Below are positions 52,283 to 63,285 of a stretch of 64,000 bases of DNA, one piece after another; the first letter of the stretch is position 1; every line of letters starts with the position of its first letter. Where the stretch lies: positions 1-64,000 of the forward strand of contig JARGNI010000008.1 in the NCBI GenBank assembly GCA_029213195.1. Reading direction: 5' to 3'. Under the pieces are notes generated by a model. The model searched no databases and had not been told where the DNA came from. It worked only from the letters and a program-made list of their open reading frames with translations. Source of the DNA: Verrucomicrobiales bacterium (GTDB taxonomy: Bacteria; Verrucomicrobiota; Verrucomicrobiia; Verrucomicrobiales; DEV007). The position numbers and the translations under genes were made by a program.

Positions 52283-52882
52283 ATGTCCTTCTCCTCAGTT
52301 ATCCAGGAAACCATCGCGGAACACACCGTGACTGTCGCTCGATTCGAAGAATCCTGTTCTTCCACCATCGGTGAGATGGCCCAGCGCTGCATCGAGGCAC
52401 TCGAAGCCGGTGGAAAAGTTTGCTTTTGTGGGAACGGAGGCAGTGCTGCGGATGCCCAGCACTTTGCGGCCGAGTTCGTGGTCCGGTTCGTGCGCAATCG
52501 GAAAGGGCTTCCTTCGATTGCGTTCTCAACCGATACCTCCATCCTCACGGCCTGTGCCAACGATTTCGGCTACGAAGCGGTCTTTGCTCGCCAGGTCGAG
52601 GCCATGTGTGGACCGGAAGATGTCGTCGTGGGGATTTCGACCTCGGGAAACAGCGCGAATGTCGTGAAGGCCCTGGAGTTTGCCCAGTCCATCGGAGTGA
52701 CCACCTTCGCCTTCACGGGCGAGCAGGGAGGGCGTTGCGGGGACGTTGCTGACCTTTGTCTCGCAGTTCCTTCTCCCATCACGGCGCGGGTCCAGGAGTG
52801 TCATCTCATCGCAGGCCACCTGATCTGCGACTTGGTCGAATCCCACTTTGCCGACCAGGCCTCGGCTATTTCCGGGAGTTGA
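52283..52882 (+). CDS. gmhA: Phosphoheptose isomerase
   Basis: A 199-residue SIS-domain enzyme converting sedoheptulose-7-phosphate to heptose-7-phosphate. CFCGNGGSAADAQHFAAEFV and GISTSGNSANVVKAL are the substrate-binding loops, and the length matches the family. It supplies the substrate for the kinase encoded just upstream. Its last 17 bases overlap the end of the opposite-strand dynamin-like gene. Confidence 0.95.
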   Translation: MSFSSVIQETIAEHTVTVARFEESCSSTIGEMAQRCIEALEAGGKVCFCGNGGSAADAQHFAAEFVVRFVRNRKGLPSIAFSTDTSILTACANDFGYEAVFARQVEAMCGPEDVVVGISTSGNSANVVKALEFAQSIGVTTFAFTGEQGGRCGDVADLCLAVPSPITARVQECHLIAGHLICDLVESHFADQASAISGS

Positions 52883-54626
52883 GAGCCTTCTCGACCGGGG
52901 AAAGGATGCGCTCCAGCTCGGAGAGATTCTTTTCCGTCGACTGGATCACTTCGAGCTGCGGCTCGTATTTCGAGCGGTGCTTTCGGCAGACTTCTCGCAG
53001 GGGCTCGAAAAGCGCCACGAAGTCGTGATAGAAAGACGCGGTGGCTTTGGCGAAGGCGTCCCTTTGGGTCTTCGCGACGGTTTCCCGGTGTTCCTCGATC
53101 ACACCCGTGTAGAAACTACGAATCTTTTTCACGGATCGAGCTCCGACGAATGCTCCCAGCGCGAGAAAAACCGCGGCCAATCCAAAAGAGACGGCATTCC
53201 AGGGAGAAATGGAAAGCATGGAAAGAATGACACCCGCGAGGATGGAGAGAATCGCGGAAAAGATGAATCCCCAGATGGCTCGGCTCCGATTTACGAAAAG
53301 TCGAGCTAGCTCATCCTTGAGATGCAGATTCCGCAGGGCCTCTGCCGTAGAGGATTCGACGGTATCCTGGATTCGCTGATGAGAGGTGCTCCAGTCCGGG
53401 CTGCCATCTTCGCCCACGCTGAGTTCGAGATTGAAATGCTGCTGCATTTCTTCCGAAACCCTTTCCCAGAGATGCTGGACATCCTCTTCGACGGCGTTGG
53501 CTCCGGCACCGACACTCCGCCGGACAGCTTTCATCGTCGTCGCAAAGATGAGCCCCTCGATTTCTTCGGCGCTCTTTCGCTGGGGAAGAAGCGCGGAAAT
53601 GATGCGAAACTCCGAGTCGAGCAGCGGCTCGGCCTGCAGTCCCGCCGCCATGAAACTCTGGTCGAAGGCTTCGAAAAGCGGTTCGCACTTCTTGAGGGTG
53701 CGGGCCTGCTGAGTCTTGCTGGCGGGTTCCAACTCGCTGAGCAGTTCGTCATCAGCTCGAATGATCTCCGAGGCCGCCCCGAGACGTTCCTTGATCTCCC
53801 CGAGAACAAAACAGGACGCTCGCCAGGCGTGGATCAGCTTGACGAGTCGAGGCTCGGAGGACTCGACGACTCCGGAGATATAGCGTTCGAGACCGGCAAT
53901 CTGGCTCCCGGTGGAAAGCTCTTCATTCCCCGACTCCGACGTCTTGGCGAGAAAGGCCTGTTTCGCCGAGACCGCAAAGGTCGGAAAGTGCTGGCCGAAA
54001 CGATGATGGGCCGTCTTCTGCAGGTGCTCGAGGATGGCGGTGACTTCTTCTTCGGTTCGAAGATCGCATTGTTGCAGGGCGAAGATGATCTTCTTCTTCC
54101 ACTGGTGATGAATCCGATCGAGAAAGTCCCAGGTCGTCGCCCCCCAGGGATTCGTCACCGAGAAGACAAAGATCGCCAGATCCGCCATGGGGAGAAACTG
54201 CTCGGTGATTTCCTGGTGTCCGGCCTCGATCGAGTTGGTGCCCGGGGTATCGACGATGTTGAAGTCCTTGAGAAATTCGTTCGGTCGAAAGACCTCGACG
54301 ATGCTCTCGGAGAAATCGAATTCGTGAGCCTCCTTACCGTGTTTGAAAAAGGCGATCCGGTCGGTCGTAGGGATCACGTCTGCGGTGCAGAAATCCTCAC
54401 CGAAGAGGGCGTTGAGCAGCGATGATTTTCCCGCATTGACCTCTCCCACGACCACGAAGAGAAAAGGATCCTCGAGGTTGGCGATGAGGTTTTCGAGAAG
54501 AGCGATGCGAGCGGGGTCAATTCCCGCCTCTTTCCCCAGTTCGGCCAGCGACTCGATGGCTTCTCCCAGCTTCTCCCGGGTCTGGAAGTAGTTTTTGCCC
54601 AGAAGTTCTGTAGATGACTCGGACAC
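52866..54626 (-). CDS. Dynamin-like GTPase with membrane anchor
   Basis: A 586-residue bacterial dynamin-family protein. G1 GEVNAGKSSLLNALFG (residues about 57-72), a G2 Thr in VIPTTDRI, G3 VDTPGTNS and a G4-like QQCDL are present. The C-terminal part is helical with two adjacent membrane segments (about 430-480). Such proteins remodel or protect membranes. The start is uncertain; I choose GTG 54626 because upstream codons are AT-rich and do not look coding. It overlaps gmhA tail to tail by 17 bases. Confidence 0.85.
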   Translation of the reverse strand: MSESSTELLGKNYFQTREKLGEAIESLAELGKEAGIDPARIALLENLIANLEDPFLFVVVGEVNAGKSSLLNALFGEDFCTADVIPTTDRIAFFKHGKEAHEFDFSESIVEVFRPNEFLKDFNIVDTPGTNSIEAGHQEITEQFLPMADLAIFVFSVTNPWGATTWDFLDRIHHQWKKKIIFALQQCDLRTEEEVTAILEHLQKTAHHRFGQHFPTFAVSAKQAFLAKTSESGNEELSTGSQIAGLERYISGVVESSEPRLVKLIHAWRASCFVLGEIKERLGAASEIIRADDELLSELEPASKTQQARTLKKCEPLFEAFDQSFMAAGLQAEPLLDSEFRIISALLPQRKSAEEIEGLIFATTMKAVRRSVGAGANAVEEDVQHLWERVSEEMQQHFNLELSVGEDGSPDWSTSHQRIQDTVESSTAEALRNLHLKDELARLFVNRSRAIWGFIFSAILSILAGVILSMLSISPWNAVSFGLAAVFLALGAFVGARSVKKIRSFYTGVIEEHRETVAKTQRDAFAKATASFYHDFVALFEPLREVCRKHRSKYEPQLEVIQSTEKNLSELERILSPVEKALNSRK

Positions 54627-54811
54627 GATGGAAGTTGTTGCGGTGGCGTAGGGGAAAATACGAGCCGATGTGCGCGCTTTCCGGTTTATCAATGGAAGCG
54701 AATTATTTCGGTTTGCCAAATTAAATATGAAGGAGAATTCCGGGAATGAATTCCCATCATTCCGTTCCCACGATCCGCTAATCTGAGCAGACTTCGGGCC
54801 GGACTCCCTCC

Positions 54812-55414
54812 CTAATCGGGCCGTGTCATCGAAAACCGATCCTCCGTGCGGCAGTATCCTGACGGAACCTCCATTCGTCCGATCGGAGCAAAGTTGTCGG
54901 GATTCACGAGGAGCGTTTCCGGATCCAGAATGCCGTCGCGCGTGTGAATGCGATCGATCAGACCGATCACGAGCCGATTTTTCCCGATCTCCATGGTCGA
55001 CCATTCGCGGCATTCGAGGGAGACGGGTGCTTCCGCAATTCGCGGAGGAGTAATTCCGGTGCTCTCGGTTGCCGTCAATCCTGCCAATTCGAGCTCGTTG
55101 ACCCCAAATTCGACTTCTGCAGAGGTCTCGTTCATGGCCGCGGCCAGTTCTTCATCGACAAGGTTGACGACGAATTCCCCGGTCCGGCGGATATTTCTCG
55201 CGGTGTCCTTGGGGATGCCGGGTTGCTTGTCTCCAGGAGCAAACCCGAGGATGGGAGGGCGAGTTCCGAAGACGTTGAAAAAGGAAAAGGGGGCGGCGTT
55301 GATTCGCCCCTCCTCGTCACAAGTGGTTACCCAGGCGATCGGGCGTGGGGTGACGAGCCCAGCGAGCAGGCGATAGGAGTAGCGAGCATGCTCGCCCGCC
55401 AGGTCAAACTCCAT
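54812..55414 (-). CDS. Flavin reductase/FMN-binding split-barrel protein
   Basis: A 200-residue flavoprotein with LAGLVTPRPIAWVTTCDEEG (FMN-binding), NAAPFSFFNVFGTRPPILGF and TARNIRRTGEFVVNLVDEEL, the order of the flavoredoxin-like family. It reduces flavin or uses FMN in electron transfer. A GTAG-headed 12-base palindrome lies within its first codons. It is followed downstream by the dynamin gene. Confidence 0.9.
   Translation of the reverse strand: MEFDLAGEHARYSYRLLAGLVTPRPIAWVTTCDEEGRINAAPFSFFNVFGTRPPILGFAPGDKQPGIPKDTARNIRRTGEFVVNLVDEELAAAMNETSAEVEFGVNELELAGLTATESTGITPPRIAEAPVSLECREWSTMEIGKNRLVIGLIDRIHTRDGILDPETLLVNPDNFAPIGRMEVPSGYCRTEDRFSMTRPD
55379..55394 (+). repeat. GTAG-headed palindrome inside coding sequence
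   Basis: GTAG at 55379-55382 is directly followed by CGAGCATGCTCG, a perfect 12-base palindrome, within codons 7-12 of the flavin reductase gene. It resembles the other REP-like elements but may be a chance match because it is coding. Confidence 0.35.
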
Positions 55415-55435
55415 CCGAGAGCGGAAGGGGCCTGG

Positions 55436-55831
55436 TTACTTCACAACACCCTTGCCAAGAACGGCTGGGGTGATCAGCGTGGGTTCCTTGCGATAGGTCC
55501 GCTGGAACTTCTTGCCCCAGCCACCGTTTGCATAGACTGGACGATAGGTGATCACGACTGCCTCGTAGGTGCTGTAGTTTCCACAGTCATCGCGCTCTGT
55601 GATCGTGACATCCTCTCGGCACCACTCGATGTGACCGAGCATTGCGGGCTGAGGGCTGCAGATATTGCGGCGAAGAGCAATGTTCGGAAACTTGCGGCAG
55701 AAGCCTTTCTTGTCGACGCGGTGATGGCACTTGTACTCCGGAGCGATGTTTGCGTATTGCTCGGCAGAAACCAGCGAAGTGGTTCCCAAGGCTACGGAAA
55801 CGAGAGCGAGGCACAGTGTCAGTCGATTCAT
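55436..55831 (-). CDS. Small secreted protein with five mature cysteines
   Basis: A 131-residue exported protein I do not recognise. Signal MNRLTLCLALVSVALGTTSLVSA; the mature part has cysteines in KCHH, GFCRK, NICSP, EWCRE and DDCGN and a basic C-terminus. An odd cysteine number suggests a free thiol or dimerisation. It lies 21 bases ahead of the flavin reductase gene in the same direction. Confidence 0.78.
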   Translation of the reverse strand: MNRLTLCLALVSVALGTTSLVSAEQYANIAPEYKCHHRVDKKGFCRKFPNIALRRNICSPQPAMLGHIEWCREDVTITERDDCGNYSTYEAVVITYRPVYANGGWGKKFQRTYRKEPTLITPAVLGKGVVK

Positions 55832-55995
55832 GTCAGATCAGAAGTGGTCACGTTATACTTGAAAGAATTCAGACGGATTTCAAGTGCTTTCTCAAAATCG
55901 AGACTACGTCATCCTGATACTCGAGAAAAACTGGTTTCCTCCGTTGCGCTGGGCCGCGCGAGATGCAAGAGGTGATCAATTTAATAGGGAATTTC

Positions 55996-59196
<3,201 letters not shown>

Positions 59197-59351
59197 GAGA
59201 GCACGTCGGGGCTTTCCGTTTCAAGATTGCTTCCGCCCTGCCGGAGCCAGGGACATTTGTGCCCTTTCAGGCTATTGGAATTGTCGATGCAACCTGTTGA
59301 ACAAGCAGGTGAATTTTGGTATGGGATAGCGGTCGACTGACTGAACTCCCA

Positions 59352-61070
59352 ATGACCGCTCCCGAATCAGCCCTGAGAAAGGCGCTGGAAGAATTTCCCT
59401 ATGACTGGGCGATGCGTCTGCTCATTGCCGACAAGGCATTGGCTAGGGGGGCCAAAGATGAAGCGGTCGAACTGCTGTTGGATGCCCCTCTGCCCCCGGA
59501 GAGCGAGGCAGATCTGCAACGATTTGTCGAGTTCACGGAGGAAGCGGGTCTCGAACTCGTCAGTCAGTTTGTCTTGAAATACCCAAGAAGCGTCTACGGT
59601 CACCAGCTGCTGGGAACGATTCTGGAGTGGGTGGGGAAAGAAGAAGAGTCGAAAGAGCATTTTGCGGCAGCGAAAGCCTTGGGGGCCGCCCCTCCCGAAT
59701 TGCAGCCGATTCATGAAGGGAGCGGGTTGAACATTCCTGTGGTGGAAGAGCAGGGGGAAGGAGATGCATCCTCTCCTGCGCCGCACACGGAGCCTTTCCA
59801 TGAACCCGGGCAAGTCGTGGCGCCTCCCCTGGTTGCCGAAGACTTTGGCACAATCGAGGAAAACACTGCACCGCCTGCGCCATCCGTCCAAGGGGCTCAT
59901 GGGCAATCTGTTCCCCCGGTCGGAATCCCTTCGGTTCACGCAACGGGAGCTCCAGGGGTTCCGGGAATGGAGGCCTTTACGCTCGAAGATCTGGCTCCCG
60001 TTGAACTGCCGAAACAGCGGGGGAAAAAGGCAACCGCGGTCATGGCGGCCCTGGTTTTTCATTTCGTCCTCTTCCTGATCGCGGCCCTTGTCGTGATTCT
60101 TCCTCCGATCAAGGACGATCCTGAGATTGTTGCGGCGATCGCTCCTACGATTCGGAAGAAGCAGGAAATGCAGAAGAAGAACGTGGTGAAGCAGACGAAG
60201 AAGACCTCGGCGTCAGCCGCAGCGGCGGCTCCGCTGGCGCAGTTGATGCGCGCTAACGCAGTTGCCAAGATTTCTCTTCCCAACGTCACCAAGACCAGCA
60301 AGGGACCTCTAGGGATCGGAGACGCCGACTTCGGAGGAGGAGGATTCGGTTCCGGTGGAGGAGGAATGGGGAGCGGGGCATCCTTTTTTGGCGGTTCCTC
60401 AACGGGGCGTCGATTTCTCTTCGTGCTCGACCATTCGATTTCGATGAAACCGAATCAGATCAAGCTGAGGAATGATGAGTTGGAGAAAACTCTCAAGGGA
60501 CTGAAAGGCGTGGATTACCACGTCATGCTCTTTGCCGGGGGTGCCTACTATGTGGACAAAGGGTGGCAGGCCGCAAGACAGCAACCTACCCGGTATCCGA
60601 CCGTTTTTGAGAGTCCGGGGGGCGAATATCGATTCAAGAGCAATGGGCTTTTCGATTTTAAACTGGTGGGAGATGAAGGGAAATTTCGGTCCCCGAAGTG
60701 GCTCTCAGCGAACTCGTCGAATATTCGTCGTTCAATCGACCAGGTGAATCAGGCACCCCAGTTCGGCGGGACCGACTGGGATACGGCCCTGCAGATCGCT
60801 CACCTGATGAATCCGTCTCCCGATGTTATCTTTTTCATGACGGATGGGATTGATAAGGAGATCAATGTTTCGGAGATCCTTCGTCACAGCCAACGGAATG
60901 GCCGACCGAAAATCAATTGCATCGCAATGCAGACATCGGCTGCCCAGGAAGAGTTCGCCGAAATCGCCAAGGGGACGGGCGGGGAATACTTCATTGTCGA
61001 CAAGGATGGGAAACCGATCAACGGAGTCGATTTCATGAAGAATCCCGGCAAATACAGAGGACGTCTCTAG
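59352..61070 (+). CDS. Membrane-anchored VWA-domain protein with TPR-like N-terminus
   Basis: A 572-residue protein in five parts: a helical TPR-like region (1-115), a Pro/Ala/Glu linker, one membrane helix (about 225-250, MAALVFHFVLFLIAALVVIL), a basic/Ala and Gly-rich stretch, and a VWA domain (about 345-570). The metal-ion site is FVLDHSISM (DxSxS), with MTDG later. VWA domains bind proteins via a metal. No MoxR or other partner gene is adjacent. Start ATG 59352 chosen over TTG 59316. Confidence 0.82.
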   Translation: MTAPESALRKALEEFPYDWAMRLLIADKALARGAKDEAVELLLDAPLPPESEADLQRFVEFTEEAGLELVSQFVLKYPRSVYGHQLLGTILEWVGKEEESKEHFAAAKALGAAPPELQPIHEGSGLNIPVVEEQGEGDASSPAPHTEPFHEPGQVVAPPLVAEDFGTIEENTAPPAPSVQGAHGQSVPPVGIPSVHATGAPGVPGMEAFTLEDLAPVELPKQRGKKATAVMAALVFHFVLFLIAALVVILPPIKDDPEIVAAIAPTIRKKQEMQKKNVVKQTKKTSASAAAAAPLAQLMRANAVAKISLPNVTKTSKGPLGIGDADFGGGGFGSGGGGMGSGASFFGGSSTGRRFLFVLDHSISMKPNQIKLRNDELEKTLKGLKGVDYHVMLFAGGAYYVDKGWQAARQQPTRYPTVFESPGGEYRFKSNGLFDFKLVGDEGKFRSPKWLSANSSNIRRSIDQVNQAPQFGGTDWDTALQIAHLMNPSPDVIFFMTDGIDKEINVSEILRHSQRNGRPKINCIAMQTSAAQEEFAEIAKGTGGEYFIVDKDGKPINGVDFMKNPGKYRGRL

Positions 61071-61143
61071 GGCCGTGTTTCAGTAGTTCGAAAGGGCTTT
61101 CTTTGTTGTCATGAAGAGAAAGGATTGTGAGTCGTTCTGCGGT

Positions 61144-61192
61144 CTCAGCTGCCTCGAAAGAGGCTGAGGTCACGGATCCTTGATCCGGGTGA
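61144..61192 (+). ncRNA. Two adjacent hairpins, possible small RNA
   Basis: Hairpin one (61144-61168): CTCA, a GCT bulge, GCCTC, a GAAA tetraloop, GAGGC and TGAG. Hairpin two (61170-61192): TCAC, GGATC, a CTT loop, GATCC, a GG bulge and GTGA. A GNRA tetraloop and near-perfect paired stems suggest a real RNA structure, but no promoter or terminator is clear. Confidence 0.35.
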
Positions 61193-61260
61193 CAGTGGGG
61201 AATGGCGCTGCATTAAGCCGATTGTTCGATGACCCCGGTTTGATCGGCATTGTTCCCAAC

Positions 61261-61303
61261 GCCGCTACTAGCCCTGAATGTAGCGGCACTTGGAAAAGTG
61301 CCG
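61261..61303 (+). repeat. Mutually exclusive hairpins with REP-like GTAG element
   Basis: GCCGCTAC (61261-61268) pairs with GTAGCGGC (61280-61287); alternatively CGGCACTT (61284-61291) pairs with AAGTGCCG (61296-61303) around GGAA. The second, preceded by GTAG at 61280-61283, matches the head-plus-hairpin design of REP-like elements seen elsewhere in the window. Confidence 0.55.
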
Positions 61304-61450
61304 ACCATGACGTGCCCTTTTGATGTTCCGCTAAACGCAGTGCCATTCAGGACAGCAGGTTTTTTCTTGTGGTGCAGGGGAGCCATTCAAGAATCTACTT
61401 GGCAGGGCGAAATTGAGAGGTATGATCATACTGTTCAAACGAGTATATTC

Positions 61451-61951
61451 ATGTTTTTCAATCAGAGTGAAGTCGAGTTTCCCAATTGGTGGGACAATCT
61501 GGGTGCAAGAAATGACGACGACGACGAATCCGGAGAGATCGAATTTTCGGAAACGGGCGAAAACGGACTTCCCGAGCGGGAAGAGAATCGAGGAGATTCA
61601 CCCGATCCTCCCTCTTGGTCGAATGGGGCAAATGGGGGTAGTGGAACTGGGGGGGGACGAGTTGGCGAGGGGGATCTCGCTCCCTACTCCGTAAAGTCAC
61701 GAAGCTTTGACCAGGAAATTCTCCGAAGTGTATGGGAGTACGGCGAGATCATTCCGGGGAATGATTCCGATCTTTGGCGGAAGGACGAAGGCGGGAACTG
61801 GATCTACCGCCTTGATTATGGCAATCGAAACTCGGAATTCGGCTGGGAAGTTTTCGACCCCGGAGTCGGTCGGCAGAGGCAGGGAATCTTCGTGATGCGC
61901 CCGCTGCAGTGGCAGAGCTACCTGCGGTCCTGCGATTATTTGGGATCCTAG
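61451..61951 (+). CDS. Degenerate HNH-like protein
   Basis: A 166-residue protein with an acidic, Gly/Ser/Asp-rich N-terminal half and a C-terminal module reading GNDSDLWRKDEGGNWIYRLD, then YGNRNSEFGWEVFD and MRPLQWQSY. This follows the order of HNH modules where GWEIDHI and NLQPLHW normally sit, but the DH pair and the N before the PLxW part are missing. It is thus probably nuclease-dead. Start ATG 61451 is preferred to a TTG at 61250. I infer the family from the motif order only. Confidence 0.6.
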   Translation: MFFNQSEVEFPNWWDNLGARNDDDDESGEIEFSETGENGLPEREENRGDSPDPPSWSNGANGGSGTGGGRVGEGDLAPYSVKSRSFDQEILRSVWEYGEIIPGNDSDLWRKDEGGNWIYRLDYGNRNSEFGWEVFDPGVGRQRQGIFVMRPLQWQSYLRSCDYLGS

Positions 61952-62347
61952 TGGTATACCCTGATTCGTGCAGCGACGTCATGATTTCAATCGGGCGGGC
62001 AGCCGGAGGCTTCTGCCTCATTCCGCAGTGCAAGTGGGGAGCGAATAAGAAACCTTAAGCCAAGCAGAAACCTACCCTGGCGTGTCATTTCGCTCCGAGT
62101 GTATGCACACTGGGATCCGTCAGTCTGACTGTGGCCCCTTTTCGTCATCGGGATGCGGCTCGATTCTACGGCAAGGGTGGAGGGACGCTTTCGATGAGTT
62201 TGAGGTGCCATTCAAGCGCCTTTGATGGTATCCATTCATTCGTGCTTCTCTTCGATGAGGAGGACCAAGCGGATCGTATTCAGGAAGCTGGCTCAGACTG
62301 GAACGCCCGTACTACGAAATCGGAATTTCTATTTCAGGGGAGAAAGC
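61952..62347. other. Gap before lysophospholipase gene
   Basis: A 396-base stretch without a supported gene. A small GAGGC/GCCTC hairpin with a TTCT loop is near 62006-62020. A long frame over the region continues in the wrong frame through the downstream gene and is rejected. Confidence 0.55.
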
Positions 62348-63184
62348 ATGTTAGAAACCGCTTTGAATTGGTCTGCCAAGGATGGCCTCGAATTTTCCGG
62401 AACGATCTGGAGACCCGAGGAACAAGCTGTCGCTACCGTTTACCTTGTTCACGGGTTCGGCGAGCATCATGGGCGTTACCAGGAGATGGCGGAGTTGTTT
62501 GTTCAGTCAGGGTTTTCTGTGGCTGCCTACGACCAGCGAGGGCACGGAAAGTCGGGAGGTCCCAGGGGGCATACGCCGGACTACGAAACGATGTTGGCGG
62601 ATCTTCGACAGTTTCTCGAACTGGCGGAGATTCAAACCGAGGGCCCACAGTTTCTTTACGGACACAGCTTTGGCGGAGGATTGGTCCTCAACTATCTCCT
62701 GCGTGAAAAGCCCGATCTCGATGGCGCTGTGGTCAGTTCTCCACTGATCGAACCGGCCTTCAAGCCTTCATCATGGAAAAGCGGTCTCGCGAAGGGCTTC
62801 AGCCGATTATTTCCCGCGGTTTCTGTCGATCCCGGGATCGATCCCAAAGGAATGTCGAGGGATCCAAGGGAAGTGGAGCAATACGAAACGGATGAGCTCA
62901 ATCATCATCGTATTTCGTTGAAACTCGCCAGCGCCATCTTCGAGTCGGGGAGCTACATCCTTGAAAATGCAGGTGAACTGAACTTGCCGCTCCTGCTGAT
63001 GCATGGTGATGCCGATCCCGTGACATCCTGCGAATCCAGTAAGGAGTTTGCGGCAAAGGTCGGGTCTCTTTGCGAGATTCGGATCTGGGAAGAATGTCTC
63101 CACGAACTTCACCATGAGGTGAATCGCGAAGAAGTCATGAACTGGGCCTTGAGTTGGATGAAAGACCGGATCAAAGCGCAATAG
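62348..63184 (+). CDS. Lysophospholipase/monoacylglycerol lipase-like hydrolase
   Basis: A 278-residue serine hydrolase. YLVHGFGEHHGRY is the oxyanion motif, LYGHSFGGGLVLNY holds the nucleophile Ser, MHGDADPVT the Asp and CLHELHHEV the His. This is the Hydrolase_4/MGL family acting on lysophospholipids or monoglycerides. AGGGGAG lies five bases before ATG 62348, a strong ribosome-binding site that decides this start against an upstream frame extension to 62222. Confidence 0.92.
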   Translation: MLETALNWSAKDGLEFSGTIWRPEEQAVATVYLVHGFGEHHGRYQEMAELFVQSGFSVAAYDQRGHGKSGGPRGHTPDYETMLADLRQFLELAEIQTEGPQFLYGHSFGGGLVLNYLLREKPDLDGAVVSSPLIEPAFKPSSWKSGLAKGFSRLFPAVSVDPGIDPKGMSRDPREVEQYETDELNHHRISLKLASAIFESGSYILENAGELNLPLLLMHGDADPVTSCESSKEFAAKVGSLCEIRIWEECLHELHHEVNREEVMNWALSWMKDRIKAQ

Positions 63185-63246
63185 CCAATTCTTCCGGAAT
63201 TGGGAGAAACCCTTCGAGGAAAAAACTTCAAGACCTCGACGTCAGG

Positions 63247-63270
63247 GACACTTTTTGATCGGTGTCTTTT
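63247..63270 (+). terminator. Weak terminator-like hairpin between convergent genes
   Basis: GACAC (63247-63251) and GTGTC (63262-63266) form a 5-base stem followed by TTTT. It lies between the lipase and dxs genes. The stem is short, and a mobile palindrome is an alternative. Confidence 0.35.
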
Positions 63271-63285
63271 CGGCGGTTCGAACCC

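Larger units (their letters stand above)
61071..61450. other. Structured noncoding stretch
   Basis: About 380 bases without a supported gene, containing two adjacent hairpins at 61144-61192 and two mutually exclusive hairpins at 61261-61303. An open frame from TTG 61250 exists, but its first 67 codons cover those hairpins and look noncoding. Confidence 0.6.

Noticed and set aside
61250-61450. Upstream extension of the HNH-like frame from TTG 61250
   Set aside because: It covers strong hairpins and shows no protein-like pattern; ATG 61451 is the better start.
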